Positions 31,860-45,200 of a DNA stretch of 64,000 nt are shown piece after piece (the first letter of the stretch is position 1; every line of letters begins with the position of its first letter). Under the pieces are notes generated by a model. That model was not told where the DNA came from. It searched no databases and saw only the letters and a list, made by a program, of their open reading frames with translations. Origin of the DNA: Argentina anserina (Eukaryota; Streptophyta; Magnoliopsida; Rosales; Rosaceae); NCBI RefSeq assembly GCF_933775445.1, contig NC_065874.1, positions 5,041,001 to 5,105,000 of the forward strand, given 5' to 3'. A program made the position numbers and the translations under genes.

Positions 31860-34671
31860 TGTAATAACCCTAAATTTCAAATACATTATTTGAATTAATT
31901 GAGTTCTATAAAGACATGAATTTCAGTTTAAATGAAATTGATTGTTTGCGATACTTTGAAACGAAAAACGGAAACGTTTTCGGAACGTTTAATAAGAAAA
32001 ACGTTACGTTTCCGAACGAAATTATCGACTTTTATTCCGTCGCTCGGTTGCGGAAACTTCCTTCACAAAAGTTGTAGAGCTCGGCGATACGAGTGCGTGG
32101 ACATGTGACGCGTCCGAATCGGACGTCGGATGTGAGAGTTATTAACGTCGGAAGTTAGTTTCCGATTTTGAAAACGAGTATAAAAGGGCATTTTTGTGAT
32201 TAGGGTTTCCATTTCAGGAAACCCTTCTCTCTCTCTCTTCATTTCCGCCGCTCTCAACTCTCTCTCTCCCCGATTTTCTTCTCTTCTCCTTCTCCGAAAT
32301 CCTCCTCTTCGATTCGCCGTCTCCGAGCCGCCGTGACGTGCACCGCCCCACTCTACGTCGCCGCAAGGACTCCCTCAGCCATCCTCCAGCCCGCTAGCTC
32401 GTGCCTCGCCGTCATGAGATCGCAAGGACGCAGCAAAGTTTCTGCAGATTCCCTCCGCCGCTGCCAAGCTACTCCGGCGCTCCCCACGGCTCAATCGAGG
32501 TAAGGGATGAATGAATCGAGTTGTGGTGATGATGTTGTTGGGTTTTTGAATGGATTTGTGGGAGTTTGATGTGGGATGGGGGAGAGGGTTACCGCCGCCT
32601 AGAGGCGGCGCATGAGGGTGCTAGGGATAGCCTATGGGTAGTCGGAGGCCGTAGAAAGGAAGAGGGGGAGGAGGGGGAGAGTTTGGGCACGGCGGTGGCA
32701 TCACACGCGCCTTGGTTGGCATCGGCGAGTGAGCCCCACGCGCAGCCTGCCGGCGGTGGCGCGTGTACCCCACACGTCGCCACGTGCGGCGGCGCTTGAA
32801 CAGTGATTCCGAGAAGGGTATTTTGGTAATTTACTTAAATGTAAATGTAAATTTTATTTATTACGGTAAATGTAAATATAAATTACTTTCAGTAAATGTA
32901 AAAAGTAATTTGTAAAAGGGTAATTTAGTAAATTTTATTTACTTAGATTGTATTTACATTTAAACAGTACGTATACGTACAGAAATACGTATATAATATT
33001 TATACGTACAGAAATACATATATAGTATTTATACGTACAGAAATACGTATATAATATTTATACGTACAGAAATACGTATTATTTGAGTATTTGTACAGTA
33101 ACCGTGAATAGTAACAGTGAACAGTAACACTGAACATTAACTTCGTAAAACCGAAAATTGCTGAACAGTAACCGATTATTACTGTTTCGGCACTTAAAGG
33201 TTTACGAAACGATTCTAAATTCTTTTCTTATCTTTTCAAGGTGATCGTTAAATCAGGAAAATGAATTATCATCAGGAATTGTGGAATTACGCTCAAGTCA
33301 ATAAGGTGAGTAAAATCTCACATATTTACGAATCTACCCTCGCGGTGATTCAAGATTTTGCAAGAGTATTTAATAATGAATTACAACATGTATACAATTT
33401 AGTGGATTATATATATATACTGTATAATGGTAATAAGTGCATATATATATATATAGTTCATTATATTATATACTGTTATTAATTCATTAGAAATGATCAT
33501 TTTGATGACGGAAGATTGTGTATTGAGCATGTGTTGTGAAATATGACATGTATAAGATATAGTGGACTATATATATATATTGTATAAATGGTAAATAAGT
33601 ACGAATATATATAGTTTGCTATATAATATACTGTTATGATTTTATTGTGAATATATTGAGCATGTGATTTGAATTGTACAATATGATGTGAGATTATTGT
33701 ACGTGATTTTTAACATTGAGATTGTTAAAATGTTGATTTGTCTTCGGACGTGATTGGTACAATATGGTGTGAGATTATTGTACGTGTTTGGCAAGTCAGA
33801 ACCTAGCCTTTGGCCGGGCGAAAGTTACGATACAGTTAGAGCTCTAGTCTGTCAGCCATAGTACTTCATGTGAGGTAACGGGTGGTTATCTACTTATCTA
33901 CTCATGAGTACTCAGATTGTTTTGGATGTTGGGTAGCGGGTGGTTACCCAATATCAACGTAGTACTGCATGTGAGGTAACGGGTGGTTATCTGCTCATGG
34001 GTACTCAGATTGTTTTGGATGTTGGGTAGCGGGTGGCTATCCAATATCAGCGGTGTATTACGAGAGGGGTAACAGATGTGTACCAGCGTTCTTGGTACCC
34101 GTATTATAAATGCATTTGGGTAACCAGAATGGTTACTTAATTTCTCATGAGCGTTTTATTTTCATATTTCTTTGGGACAACCTGATTGGCCGTCCATTGA
34201 CTCATGAGGGCATTTATATTTGTTGATTGTGATTTTTCGTATATATTGATATGCGAACTGTATTGTCATTTTACTCATACGAGCTATAAGCTTACCGGGT
34301 TTGTGTTTACAATCCCGGTGCACCAATTCAATGGTGTAGGAGATAATTCCGCAGGTACTGATTAGTGGAGATCGAGTGACGACTCCGGAGATTTGAAGTC
34401 GTACGTGTCCGTTCGTGGTGAGATTTCTAGCGTGGATTTTGTGTGTGAGAATTTGAGTGATTTTATTTGTGAGGATTATTACATTTTCCATCATATGTAA
34501 TGTCGAATTATAAATTTGGTTTGTAATAATCGGTTTGACTGAGTTGTATTTGGAACTCAGAGCTGATCCGCTGTGCACGTTAAATGATTTCATTTTCATT
34601 GAGATTGTTTTTGGTGTTCTAACGACTTTGAGATTTTGAGTTTTTAGGCTCGAAATTTTGGGGTCGTTACA
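31860..34671 (+). mobile_element. solo LTR of the Tekay/Del-type chromovirus family
   Basis: The 2,812-bp sequence starts TGTAATAACCCT and ends GGGGTCGTTACA. It matches the LTRs of the full element at 54421 throughout: the ACGTT-rich upstream block, the TATA box (TATAAAAG at 32179), the GGGTTTCC/GGAAACCC hairpin, the CT-rich leader, the 28-31-bp TACGTA repeat (four copies, about 32967-33085) and the GGTAACGGGTGGTTATC block. A perfect 5-bp target-site duplication (GTTGT) flanks it and no internal region is present, so it arose by recombination between the two LTRs of one insertion. Confidence 0.95.
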
Positions 34672-34676
34672 GTTGT

Positions 34677-35619
34677 CATTTTTTTCGTTAACTATAGTGA
34701 CTGTTGTCTAGTTTGACTCATATGCGCAATGTGTGAACTTATCTGGGGATGACTCATAGCTGAAGTGGAAGGGAAGGTCCGATTTGAGAGGCTGGGTCGG
34801 GTCAGCATTCTGGGTTTTGGGTTTGGAAGCTGGAGAAAACGGCGGGTCAGTAATGGTGGGGAGTTGTAGGGAGAGATTGAGTAAAGAGGCGAGAGAGGAA
34901 GAGGAGGGGTTTATTGGGGTTTAGGGGTTTAGGAGATGAGGAGAGAAGCTGCTTGAGCATTTGGAACAGAGTGTTCTTGGTTTGATTTGCTCAACATATG
35001 AACAGCTTTGAATTACAATAGCTGAGGAGGGGTAAATATGTACCCAAAAAATTACCATATTACATTTTATATTTCTTGCTGCTCCCTCATTCTTTGGGTT
35101 GTTTACTGATGGACTGCTGCTATGAATCTATGGTTTAGCTCTGATTATTATTATTTAAGTATTAAAAATGTATGTATGTATCTATCATTCTTGCTTGATC
35201 AAGTTCTCATTTTTGTTGACTTAATTTTAAAATTTTTCTATTTATGCAGATATCTACTACAAAATGAAAGTTGTCAAAATATATTGGAGAGAAAAGACCT
35301 TACAAAATAGGAGGTTACTCCAGGCAGTTCATGCATGATCAGTACTGCTGCAAAAGTTGTAAAAAACAAAGGTTATTTGTCCTGGACTTGGAGAGGGACA
35401 ATCTTCTTTCATTCCTTTTTTCTTATACTAGAATTTGTTTACAACTGCTTGTACCTTCTGGTCTGATGCATATAGACATGAAAGCTAAAAGAGAGGATAT
35501 GAATATATGAGCAATACAACACTTGTGAACTTGTGATGATTTCAGTATAAGTTTATAACAATGCAAAAATGTGGTTGTTGTATTCATTGACAATGACTTG
35601 GAGAAATTGAGCAGAAGGT
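34677..35619. other. intergenic sequence right of the solo LTR
   Basis: A GC-richer patch at 34740-34930 gives a short minus-strand frame (MLTRPSLSNRTFPSTSAMSH) that could be a first exon, but nothing confirms it. The rest is AT-rich without a supported feature. Confidence 0.35.
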
Positions 35620-36021
35620 TCACCCGGGTGGCGAGACATTGCTCAATCTCTCTTCTTTGCATCGTCTCTGGTCTCCAACCATGGACTCGAAAACATCCAA
35701 GAGATTGTCTAGGCCTTCGGGACTGTCCCCTACTGCCTTTAGCGCGTACACAATGCTCTCAATGGTGGAAAGTAATCCAGGTTTAGGCTGGACTCTGACT
35801 TCATTGTACAAGCTGAGCTTGTCCAAATCCAACCTTAAGTGCGGCAGTAGCTTAAGCCAGGGGTTCCCCACATACATTCTCTTTGCCTCTGACCATGTTC
35901 CATCTAAAACAATCAAATTCTTGACCTTGATTTCCATGGCTTCAAGGTCACTGACACTGACTGCTTCTTTGGAAGGCAACAAGAGAACAGACTCTGGAGG
36001 AATTTCTACCTGAAACTCTAC
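35620..36021 (-). pseudogene. DTW-domain (tRNA-uridine aminocarboxypropyltransferase-like) 3' exon fragment
   Basis: DTW proteins (TapT/DTWD type) transfer a 3-amino-3-carboxypropyl group from SAM to uridine in tRNA. The minus-strand exon follows a plausible acceptor near 36022 and reads VEIPPESVLLLPSKEAVSVS, KNLIVLDGTWSEAKRMYVGN with the signature DGTW, PWLKLLPHLRL, YNEVRVQPKPGLLSTIESIV and a stop at 35620. The N-terminal half of the domain, including the expected Cys-rich zinc site, is not found upstream: about 120 bp away the O-methyltransferase copy 2 begins. The open frame itself is intact. It is most likely the stranded last exon of a gene cut by a rearrangement; a distant upstream exon beyond 37 kb is not excluded. 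Confidence 0.65.
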
Positions 36022-36144
36022 ACACAAACACTCAAATTGCAAACATAAGAATATTTATATTGAAATAATTACAAAATTTTGAGGAAAGAACAACCAGGAG
36101 CCTCAACCTCCCGCTCTACACAAACAAATCAGAACAAGCTCCCA

Positions 36145-37140
36145 CTCTGAAATGCACCTCATGCAAAGCTTCTACATGCTCAAGCACTCGGTGCTTGAAC
36201 CAGACGGTTATCCTTTCTATAAAGCCCTGGAGAAAGCTACTATGAATACATGTCACAGAGACCTGACGGGTTCATGAGAACAGCCTCTTATTTACATCTT
36301 GATCAAAAGTGCTTAAGATTTATCGAGGATTTGAAGAAGTTAAAGAGCTGATATGATGTAGGAGGTGGTAATGGATGTTTCCCTGCAAAGATTGATGTAT
36401 CCCCACATCCAAGGCATCCATTTCAACCTACCTAGTGTTATTGATCAGGCTCCTAAATATCAAAATCGATCAATTTCATCATCGATCAGTCTGACATGAC
36501 TATATCATTTACTGATCAAATAAGGGTTTGTTTATGTCCTCGAGTTTCTTCTAAATGTTTCAGCTTAGATTGTTGTACATCAATTTCTTATATGTTTGTA
36601 CAACTTATGAACTATGAACACAGTACATTTACATTCAAAATATGAGTACGTAGCTGACTCTTCAATCTTCGTAGTTCCAATTTTTCGCAAGCAGGTGTGA
36701 TGCGTGTCAGTGGAGATATGTTTGAATCAATACCAAAGACAGTCAATCAAGCTGAAGGTTAGTTTTCTTCTACCTAGTTTCCTCCTTCACTTCTTAGTGT
36801 GACAATACTAATGTGCATAGTTGGTATGTAACTTTTTTTTTTTCTTGATGTTTCAAATTTCAAAGTATAAGCACTTAATATGAGTAGTCTTTGTACGTGG
36901 TTGTAATTGATACTTCGTAATTGGGATAACCAGCATTGCAAGAAGATACCGAAGAATTGTTGGGAGGCATTACCAGAAACTGGAAAGGTAATAGTTGTGG
37001 AATATTCATGCTCCCAAAGATCTGGCGAATACCCCAGAAACAATGTCGAGTTTGGAGCAAACAGTAGCTGAAATTGAAAACCTAGCACACTGTGTAGGAT
37101 TTGCTGAAACAAAAAAATTTCCCTATTTCTCATGGAACCT
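36145..37140 (+). pseudogene. caffeate-type O-methyltransferase pseudogene, copy 2
   Basis: The segment 36145-36775 matches copy 1 (26832-27433) nearly base for base, with small indels. It keeps about 31 bp lost from copy 1 (around LEKATMNTCH) and has its own changes. Beyond the shared part, at about 36921-37110, a further exon is visible that copy 1 lacks: HCKKIPKNCWEALPETGKVI followed by VVEYSCSQRSGEYPRNNVEF, corresponding to the region just after the catalytic His of COMT enzymes. Stops and frame changes and the absence of the N-terminal domain make it dead. Its left end abuts the DTW fragment. Confidence 0.82.
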
Positions 37141-37511
37141 ATGTTATCGAGTTCCTCAAAAACACAACATTAGATAATTTATGTACCTTAACCTAGCTAG
37201 AATAACATGTGTGAAAATAACAAATATGTGGCCAGTGAGAACCACTCGAGTTAATATCATGCACATATATGCTTCTCTAACAAGAGATAGTTCGATCATA
37301 TCTTCAGATACAGTAGAAAGTATTTTCTTCATAAATAAAGTTAACGTACTTTTGGTCTTCTTTGAGCCGTGAAGTTATATGTGAACTGGGTGTTGCAGCA
37401 ATCCACGAAGTTATAGAAAAACTTTTACATATATCAGGGTATTTTCTACCGAGGGAATTTTTTTTAAAAGGATATGTCACTTGACTAATTTTTTTAATTA
37501 TATTTCAATAT

Positions 37512-37752
37512 CCTCACCGCTGAATTTTTAGGGTTTAATCTGTAGATTATCTCTATAAAATTTCAACAAAATTGGAAGTTTTTAAGGTATTAAAAACTAA
37601 GATTTAAATTTAAAAGTATGAACGGTTCAGATTTAATAGATTTGACACGTTCATTGCTTTCATTAAGTTTGATACCTTGATTACTATTTTGGTTGAAATT
37701 TTACATAGATGATCTACACATTAGACCTTAAAAGTTGAACAGTTGAGATGTA
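37512..37752. mobile_element. foldback MITE-like element
   Basis: The left arm (AGGGTTTAATCTGTAGATTA, then ATAAAATTTCAACAAAATTG) pairs with a right arm whose reverse complement reads AAGGTCTAATGTGTAGATCA and GTAAAATTTCAACCAAAATA. The outer parts CTCACCGCTGAATTTTTAGG and CTCAACTGTTCAACTTTTAA also pair. No coding capacity. Ends and TSD were not fixed. Confidence 0.6.
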
Positions 37753-40700
37753 AAAATGTAATCGAAAATTTTTTTTAATGAACTTTTTTTTAACTCAAAA
37801 AATGAATCTTTTAGTGATATATATATATACACTAAGAAAGTACGTACTCTTGATGCCTAGAACAGATGGTCGGGTACGTTGAAGATTGGACATCGTATTA
37901 GTTTTCATCTATTGATCAACACGTATTGGCTTCCTCATTGAACAGAAAAAGTTTCAATCTACGCACCTCGGGAGATCATGTAGTCATGTAGCCAATATCC
38001 ATTCCCCTAATCCAATTTGAGGATAATTTAATTATGATTGAGAGTGGTAGTACTTTCTTAAGGATTAAAGAAGCAAGATCTGAAGTATTTGCGATCAACT
38101 TGATTCTTCTATTAGTAGAAATGGAGAACTTTATAGTTTAATTTTTAATGGTGTTGTCATTGTGGACGTGACTTTCTTATTTTGCAAGTAATCTTTAGAA
38201 TTTGTATAATTCAACTCCACTCATTCAGAAATCAATTGCATTATATATGAAGAGAGGTAGGTACGTTGATTGTGTTTTTTCCTTTTGGTATAATAAGAGG
38301 TCGATTAATTTGAAAGGTTATCCTTAATACGACCATGATTTCCACGATCGTACTCCGAGTAATCATTTACACAGAAGTGTTCCTTACTCAACCGAATACT
38401 GTATGCTCACCAACGAAGAAGACATCATTTCATCATTACTATATATATATATTGCACTAATTGCGTGTAGTTAGTTTCTGTCATCTTATTTCTCATGAAA
38501 ATAAGATTAGTGGATTTTATAGAGAGTGTATTTCATTCACTGCTAGAGTGCAGGCACCGCCATAAAGTAACAGCGCGTGCTTACTACTCTTCGTTAGCAT
38601 CGGTTAACTGGATAAGTCCACGCGCAGCTGTTTGTCTTCTCTCTCCTCTCTCTCTGTGTTGGTCACCCCCTCACCTCTGTTATATCTTCATTTTATTTTC
38701 CAGAAAAATCACAATGAAGAAAGTAAAGTATGAATCAAAACCATATAACCATATTGATTGAACAAATATTATTAGATGGAATTGAATTATTTTCGGGTTT
38801 GTATACTGGGTTTTGGATTAGTCTCATCAATCAATTTCAATAAATTCAATTTTGTTCATATCTGGGACTCATCAATGGTTTGTAAACTGGGTTTTCATTT
38901 TGTGGAGTCAGATTCATCAATTTGATACACCCAAATCCATATTGGAACCTCAAGAACAAAAATCACAAAGTTGTTGGGCAACAAACCATTTGCTGGAAAA
39001 AAGAAAAAAGAGAAGAATCAAAAGGTGAACCTCAAACCCTCATTCCTCTTTTGATTTGCTTCGATTCAAAGAAAACACCCAAAAGCATAACTGAAGTTGT
39101 CGGAATTCAAATCCAAGTTCTGAGTTAACCGGCCACTTCACCTCTATGTCTTCTCTTTCTTAATTTTTTTAAGATAATCCTTACTTGCCTAACTAACAGA
39201 CCTCGAACGAATAACTAATACCAATTCAAAAAGTTGATCCACATGTATTGATGAACAGTCCAGATTCACTAGTGTGCATACTCATCGGTGCATTGAATCC
39301 GTTTCCCGATTTTATAACACAACTTTCTGAAGCCAATCTCTGTAAACTCATATAAATTCATACACACGCTTCGATCCGTCTAAATTTTAGAGTCACGACG
39401 TCTGCAATCTAACTTAACTAATCGATAGATAATTCATGTTAACCAAACTTAAACCGTTCGATTAATGGTTCCCACTATCCCCTTTGGACCAGTCCATCCA
39501 CATTCCAGCTCCAATGAGTTTGGAAAAGAACAACTGCTGTATTTTGGTTTTTTTTTCTTCGTTTGATATTAATCATCCTAGCTGCGCGTCAGTCCAGTCG
39601 CTTTCCAACTAGGCAACTACTACTACAACAGCCAATGCCAACCTCCAAAACCACGTTGTGGGCTCCGTTAGGGGGTTCTACCCGCACCTACGCGACTTGA
39701 ACACAGTGAGTAGGACTCACACCCTATCGTATCCGACAATACAAGTTGGATCGGACCTCATCCGGTGGCGGGTCCCGCCCCGGCTGCTCGGACCCTCTGC
39801 CTGCGACATTACAAAATCAAGACAAGGTGTCGGCAGGACACGGGGTGGACACGTGTCGGGTGCCAACCGTGTTCGCTAAAAAAGCTGCTGGGCCATCTCT
39901 ATCCGCTCGATATGTGAATCTGGTGCTGCGACGTCGCATAGTTTGAGGAATTTCAACCCTGTCTCTTGGGGAAGTTGGTGGAGGAACCGTTACTTTGGTA
40001 CATGACAAAACTAACCTTTAGGAAATGTTGCAGAAGGAAGAATAGAGCTTGGAGTAACTGTAGAGACTAGAGAGTAGACTGAATGGACATTCTGGTTTGG
40101 GAGGAATACAAGAAAGAAAACCAATATGAGATTTGATGCATACACTATACAGAATTGCTATTTTTGACATTTTAATTAAACAAGAAATGCACATTCAATT
40201 CCCCGCATAATGCGACCTATGCCAAATGAAGTTCAAATGTGAAATGATTTTGTTACTATTGTCATGTTTTACAGTTCTAGTCAATGTTTCCCGATCATTT
40301 TAAATTGAAGTTTTAGCTAGTTTTGATGATAAAAATTGATGATGAAGATGCTATATAAGAAACCTTCAGTTTATCAAAATGATATTTATGCTTTGTCTTC
40401 ATTCTTAGTAGTGCAACATGCAATTATACTTGTCTTTGAGTGTCCACAATTTTTCCCAGAGCTTTGTGATCACGAAATCGTTTCTAGGGTTGCATTTCAA
40501 TTTCCACATTTCCTCTTTCTCAAGTCAGATTATTCTATCGGAGTTGGAGTTTCATACACCAGCTCACTTGCTCTAAAGTTTCATATTAAAGAAATTCCAA
40601 AGTGCTTATACCCACAGCCTCCACAAATTCACATCTCCAAAATTACGGTTCATTTCTTTAGGACACCAAGAACATGATACAAACAATAAGACACCAATTT

Positions 40701-41631
40701 ACATCTTCATTAGGATTAAAATGTTCACATGCGGTAAAAACATGAGCAACAAATAAAAAGATCTTTATTTCTACAAATTTATCAAGCGATTACAACCCGA
40801 ATTTGATTCCGTGTGGTAATACAATAGGAAAGTTGCGCTAGTATTTGTTATGATGCTTGTCCACAGTACTTTTAATACTATTAGTACAATTGTCTTTCCG
40901 TTGTATGACCGCTTTGTCAAATCAAATAAAGTAGCTAGTATTGCACTCTTTGCTAAATGATGCATGTTTGAATATGTTATTTATTGCAATTTGGGATATA
41001 GGCTTATGTCCCCTTTATATTATATGGTTTCATTAATCAAGGCTTATGACAGTCTCATTAGGCCTTTTTCTTAATAAAAAAAGTGATTACAACATTTTTT
41101 CAATGACAACGCATCGATGTAATGAAAAATCTTAGGATGGTAGCTCTTGAATATAACTACGAAACTTGTGCTCCGCTATACATTGGCCGATTTTTAAGAA
41201 ACATACATTCGCCGTCCATATTACACGGTGACTACACAAATTACCGAAGAACCAAATGCCCTTTGTGTAAAGTTCATGCAACTAATGCATGTAACTGATT
41301 TTGTTGAATAATACGAGTCTTCTTCACTTCTCTACTCTTTCCGGCCAGTTTAATGAACCCTTTAATCTCCCACCTTTACGAAACCTCCAAATTAATCCAT
41401 GAACGTTAGTTAACCCTTTTCCATTCAAAAAACGCTTCAACTGGTCCAACCATGGATCTCATGCATGTGAAGCTTTTAAATACTCCAAAACGTCACCCCA
41501 TTTCCCTTTTTAGAACCCTGCAATTTTTTTACACAGAGAGATTTGACCCCACAACTGTTATTCTAATCCCAGAACCCCAATTTCGTCCTTTTCACTCTTA
41601 TCAGTCCAAGTCCATCATCTTCTTCTTCTCT

Positions 41632-41642
41632 GCCTATAAAAA
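41632..41642 (+). promoter_or_regulatory. TATA box of ERD4
   Basis: GCCTATAAAAACAG lies about 320 bp upstream of the ERD4 start codon, a plausible TATA box with a leader of some 290 nt. Confidence 0.5.
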
Positions 41643-41956
41643 CAGAACCTTTATTGGTTAAAGAAACCCAACCCTACACCAGAAGCCAATCATGCTCGAC
41701 AGCTCTGAGATATTTTCGCTTCCTTCATTCATTTTGGCCTTGAAGAATTGAAGCTTCACACACAACCAACACGGCACCCTCTTCATATATATCAACCGTT
41801 ATCTTCTCCTTCTCCTTCTTCTTCATGAATTAAATGTCGACCCTTTAACGGCTTTTTCTCTCTTCCAAGTTCCAAATCCTCATTACATAAACCGTTGCAG
41901 GGTTCGGTCTAGTTTGTGTGTTTGTTTGTTTCTGTGTTCTTTAGACACAAGCCGAG

Positions 41957-42251
41957 ATGGATCTCAGTTCGTTCCTGACATCGTTAGGGACCTCGTTTGC
42001 GATATTTGTGGTACTGATGTTTCTGTTCGCGTGGCTGTCGTCCAAGCCCGGGAACGCGGTGGTGTACTATCCGAATCGGATCCTGAAGGGTATGGATCCG
42101 TGGGAGGGCGGATCCAAGACCCGGAACCCGTTTTCGTGGGTCAAAGAAGCTCTGACTTCAACAGAGCAGCAAGTTATAGCCCTTTCTGGGGTTGACACTG
42201 CTGTCTACTTTGTCTTCTTGAGCACCGGTTTGTCTCTCTGACTCTCTCTAC

Positions 42252-42282
<31 letters not shown>

Positions 42283-45200
42283 TACTTGTACTTGTTTAAT
42301 GTTCTGTATGATGTTTAGGTTCTTTATTTGGATTGTACTTGTAACTGTTACTGTTAATGCTTTTGGTTCTGTTTGTTGGGTTTTGGTACAATTATTCTAT
42401 AGGTTTGGTGAGACTGAAGTTAGTTGTCCTTGTTTTAGCTCTGTGAAGTGTGCGATGATTATTTTGGATGGTAATTTATATCTGAATTACCTTGTCTCCG
42501 TTTTGCGTGAATAGTTAGAGCTTTGTGGTTGTTTTGGCTTGGGTCAAGTTGCTATCTTGAAAGTTAAAATGGTCGTTACTGGTGTTTTTTGGAATGGTTA
42601 GCGTGGTGTTAATAGTGCAATTCCTTAAGATTTCAGAATAATTTTGAAAGATACAATTTTTGTCTGAGAAAATCTGTTCCAGTCATGTTCGCCTTATTTT
42701 CTTTTGTTAAAAAGGAATGGATTTGTGTCATGAAAATTCAATGTGGATGTTATATGTGAACTTATTATTAAGTATGTTGCACTACAGCTGATGTTGTGGA
42801 TTTAGGTTGTGCAATTCGGCAAAGTAATTGTTCATGTCATACTCATACTGCATCGATCTAATTAAAATTCTTAAAGTCAAAATGATATTTTTTGGAGATT
42901 AATTCATGTCTATCTATTCTTCATTAAGTTTTTACATATGAAATTCAGTACTATTGTGTGCTGTGGATAGTGAAATAAGTTCATAAATTGAAAATTAAAA
43001 CTCAAGATTTCATTAAAACAAACAGGATTTGCAGTGAAAGCTGATTTCATTAATGGACACACATTCTGATGATAGTAGAAAAACTTACAAGTTAAAACAT
43101 CTTCCTGTATGGCTTCTGCAGGAGCTGGGTGTGTATATGGGATTATATACAATCATATTGACTTAAAGCATCTGTCACTGATTTCATTGGTATTTTTATA
43201 AATCGCAAAGTATCTCAAGGAACTAACTTTTCTAATTGATGTGACAGTTTTGGGAATCCTGGTTTTGTGCAGCTTGGTTCTGCTACCCGTGCTTCTGCCA
43301 GTTTCTGCCACTGACATCGGAGACACCACACCAAACACCACCACCAGCGAAGGAGCTTTCACTGACCTTGACATGTTATCCATAGGACATGTCCAGGTAA
43401 CTTATATAATCTTCTGTCAATAATTGTTTTTTTATTTATAAACATTTATATAATTTCAGTAATTATTGAATTTAGTAGAGGCAGGCATGACTTGTTATGG
43501 ATCTTTTCTTCCGGGTGTGGAGTTTCGGTTTACAGTTAATATATCCTCATGGAGTTGGAATCAAGTAACTAAATCCTGGTTATGGTGATTAGTTCATGCA
43601 TTTACGTAGTCTTTCTGTATCTACAGGCGAAGAGTGCAAGGCTGTGGGCGTTTCTCCTAGGTGTCTACTTGGTTTCTTTTGTTACATATTTCTTGTTGTG
43701 GAAGGCGTATAAACATGTTTCCGATTTGAGAGCCAGTGCTTTAAGGACTCCTGATATCAAGCCTGAACAATTTGCTGTTGTTGTTAGAGACATACCTGCT
43801 GTCCCTGAAGGTCAAAATAGAAAGGAACAAGTTGATTCATATTTCAGGGCCATCTACCCCGATACATATTACAAATCAATGATTGTTACAGACAATAAAA
43901 AGGTATAGTTTGTCAGTTTTTTTTCCTCATCACTTTGTGGAGTTTGTGCCATGCATTAAGTCCTCAATTGTTATTGGTTTTACATCTGTGTTTGCATATG
44001 GTTATCTGAACTCCTCTCAGATATGATTTTCCTTGTGGCTTTTGTAACAGTTCCCTGTTAGATTTGGTTACTGTAACATCCTTTTCTAGGAAATTCTTTA
44101 CGTCTTTTGGTATTTATTGTTGTGTTGAGAAATTTGATCTTTGTACTTAGAACAAGCAAGAATTCAGATGCCTGGAACTGAATTATATATAGAACACAAT
44201 ATATCTTTGTTTTTGTTTTAATAGATGGTTAATGGGCTGTTCTCTGTATATTCTCTATGATTCACTCTTAATTTTTTTTTAATAGGTGAACAAACTTTGG
44301 ACAGAGTTAGAAGGGTTCAAGAAAAAGCTTGAACGTGCTGAAGCAGTTTATGCAGCATCCAAAACAACAGGCAGTCCCGAAGGAACAAGACCCACTAATA
44401 AAACTGGCTTCTGTGGTCTTTGTGGGGCAAAGGTTGATAGTATTGAGTACTACACTGGGAAGATTAATGAAACAATCCCAAAATTGGAATCTGAACAAAA
44501 AGCCACTCTCAGAGAGAAACAGCTAAATGCTGCTGTAGTGTTCTTCACTAATAGGGTGACTGCAGCTTCTGCAGCACAGACTCTACATGCCCGAATGGTT
44601 GACACATGGACAGTCATGGCTGCTCCTGAACCTCGTCAAGTACTTTGGCCTAATCTGAAAATCAAGTTTTTCGAGAGGCAAGTGCGGCAGTATGTTGTGT
44701 ATTTCATTGTGGCTCTGACCGTAGTGTTTTATATGATCCCAATTGGACTCATCTCTGCATTTACAACTCTAGATAATCTGGTAAAATTTATCCCGTTTAT
44801 CAAGCCAGTTGTGAATCAATCCGCACTCAAGACAGTGCTGGAGGCATACCTTCCTCAGCTTGCACTTATAGTCTTCTTAGCTTTGTTGCCAAAGCTCCTT
44901 TATGCTCTATCTAAAGCTGAGGGAATTCCTTCTCAGAGCCATGCAATACGGGCTGCAGCTGGAAAATACTTCTATTTCAGTGTGTTCAATGTTTTCCTTG
45001 GAGTTACACTGGGTGGGACCTTGTTCAATACATTCAAGGATATTGAGAAGGATCCTAATACACTTGTTCCCTTGCTGGCGACTAGCCTCCCAGGAAGTGC
45101 AACCTATTTCCTCACTTTTGTGGCTCTGAAGTAAGTTACAGTTCACATCTTCAATGCTATCATCCTAACAATTTATTTTATGCAGTAATATTGCTTAACA

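Larger units (their letters stand above)
37145..41956. other. long intergenic region
   Basis: No gene could be supported. It holds a foldback element near 37.5 kb (separate entry), AT dinucleotide runs (about 37817 and 38440), a GC-rich patch at 39650-39960 with a G-box (ACACGTGTC near 39850), and an unrecognised minus-strand frame at 40771-40965 (MHHLAKSAILATLFDLTKRS). Its right end is the ERD4 promoter. Confidence 0.5.

Noticed and set aside
39658..40008. GC-rich frames on both strands
   Set aside because: No motif, no splice partners, and both strands are open equally; a G-box is present but no gene start could be tied to it.
40336..40965. Frames of 113 (+) and 64 (-) residues
   Set aside because: No recognised domain and no supporting gene structure.
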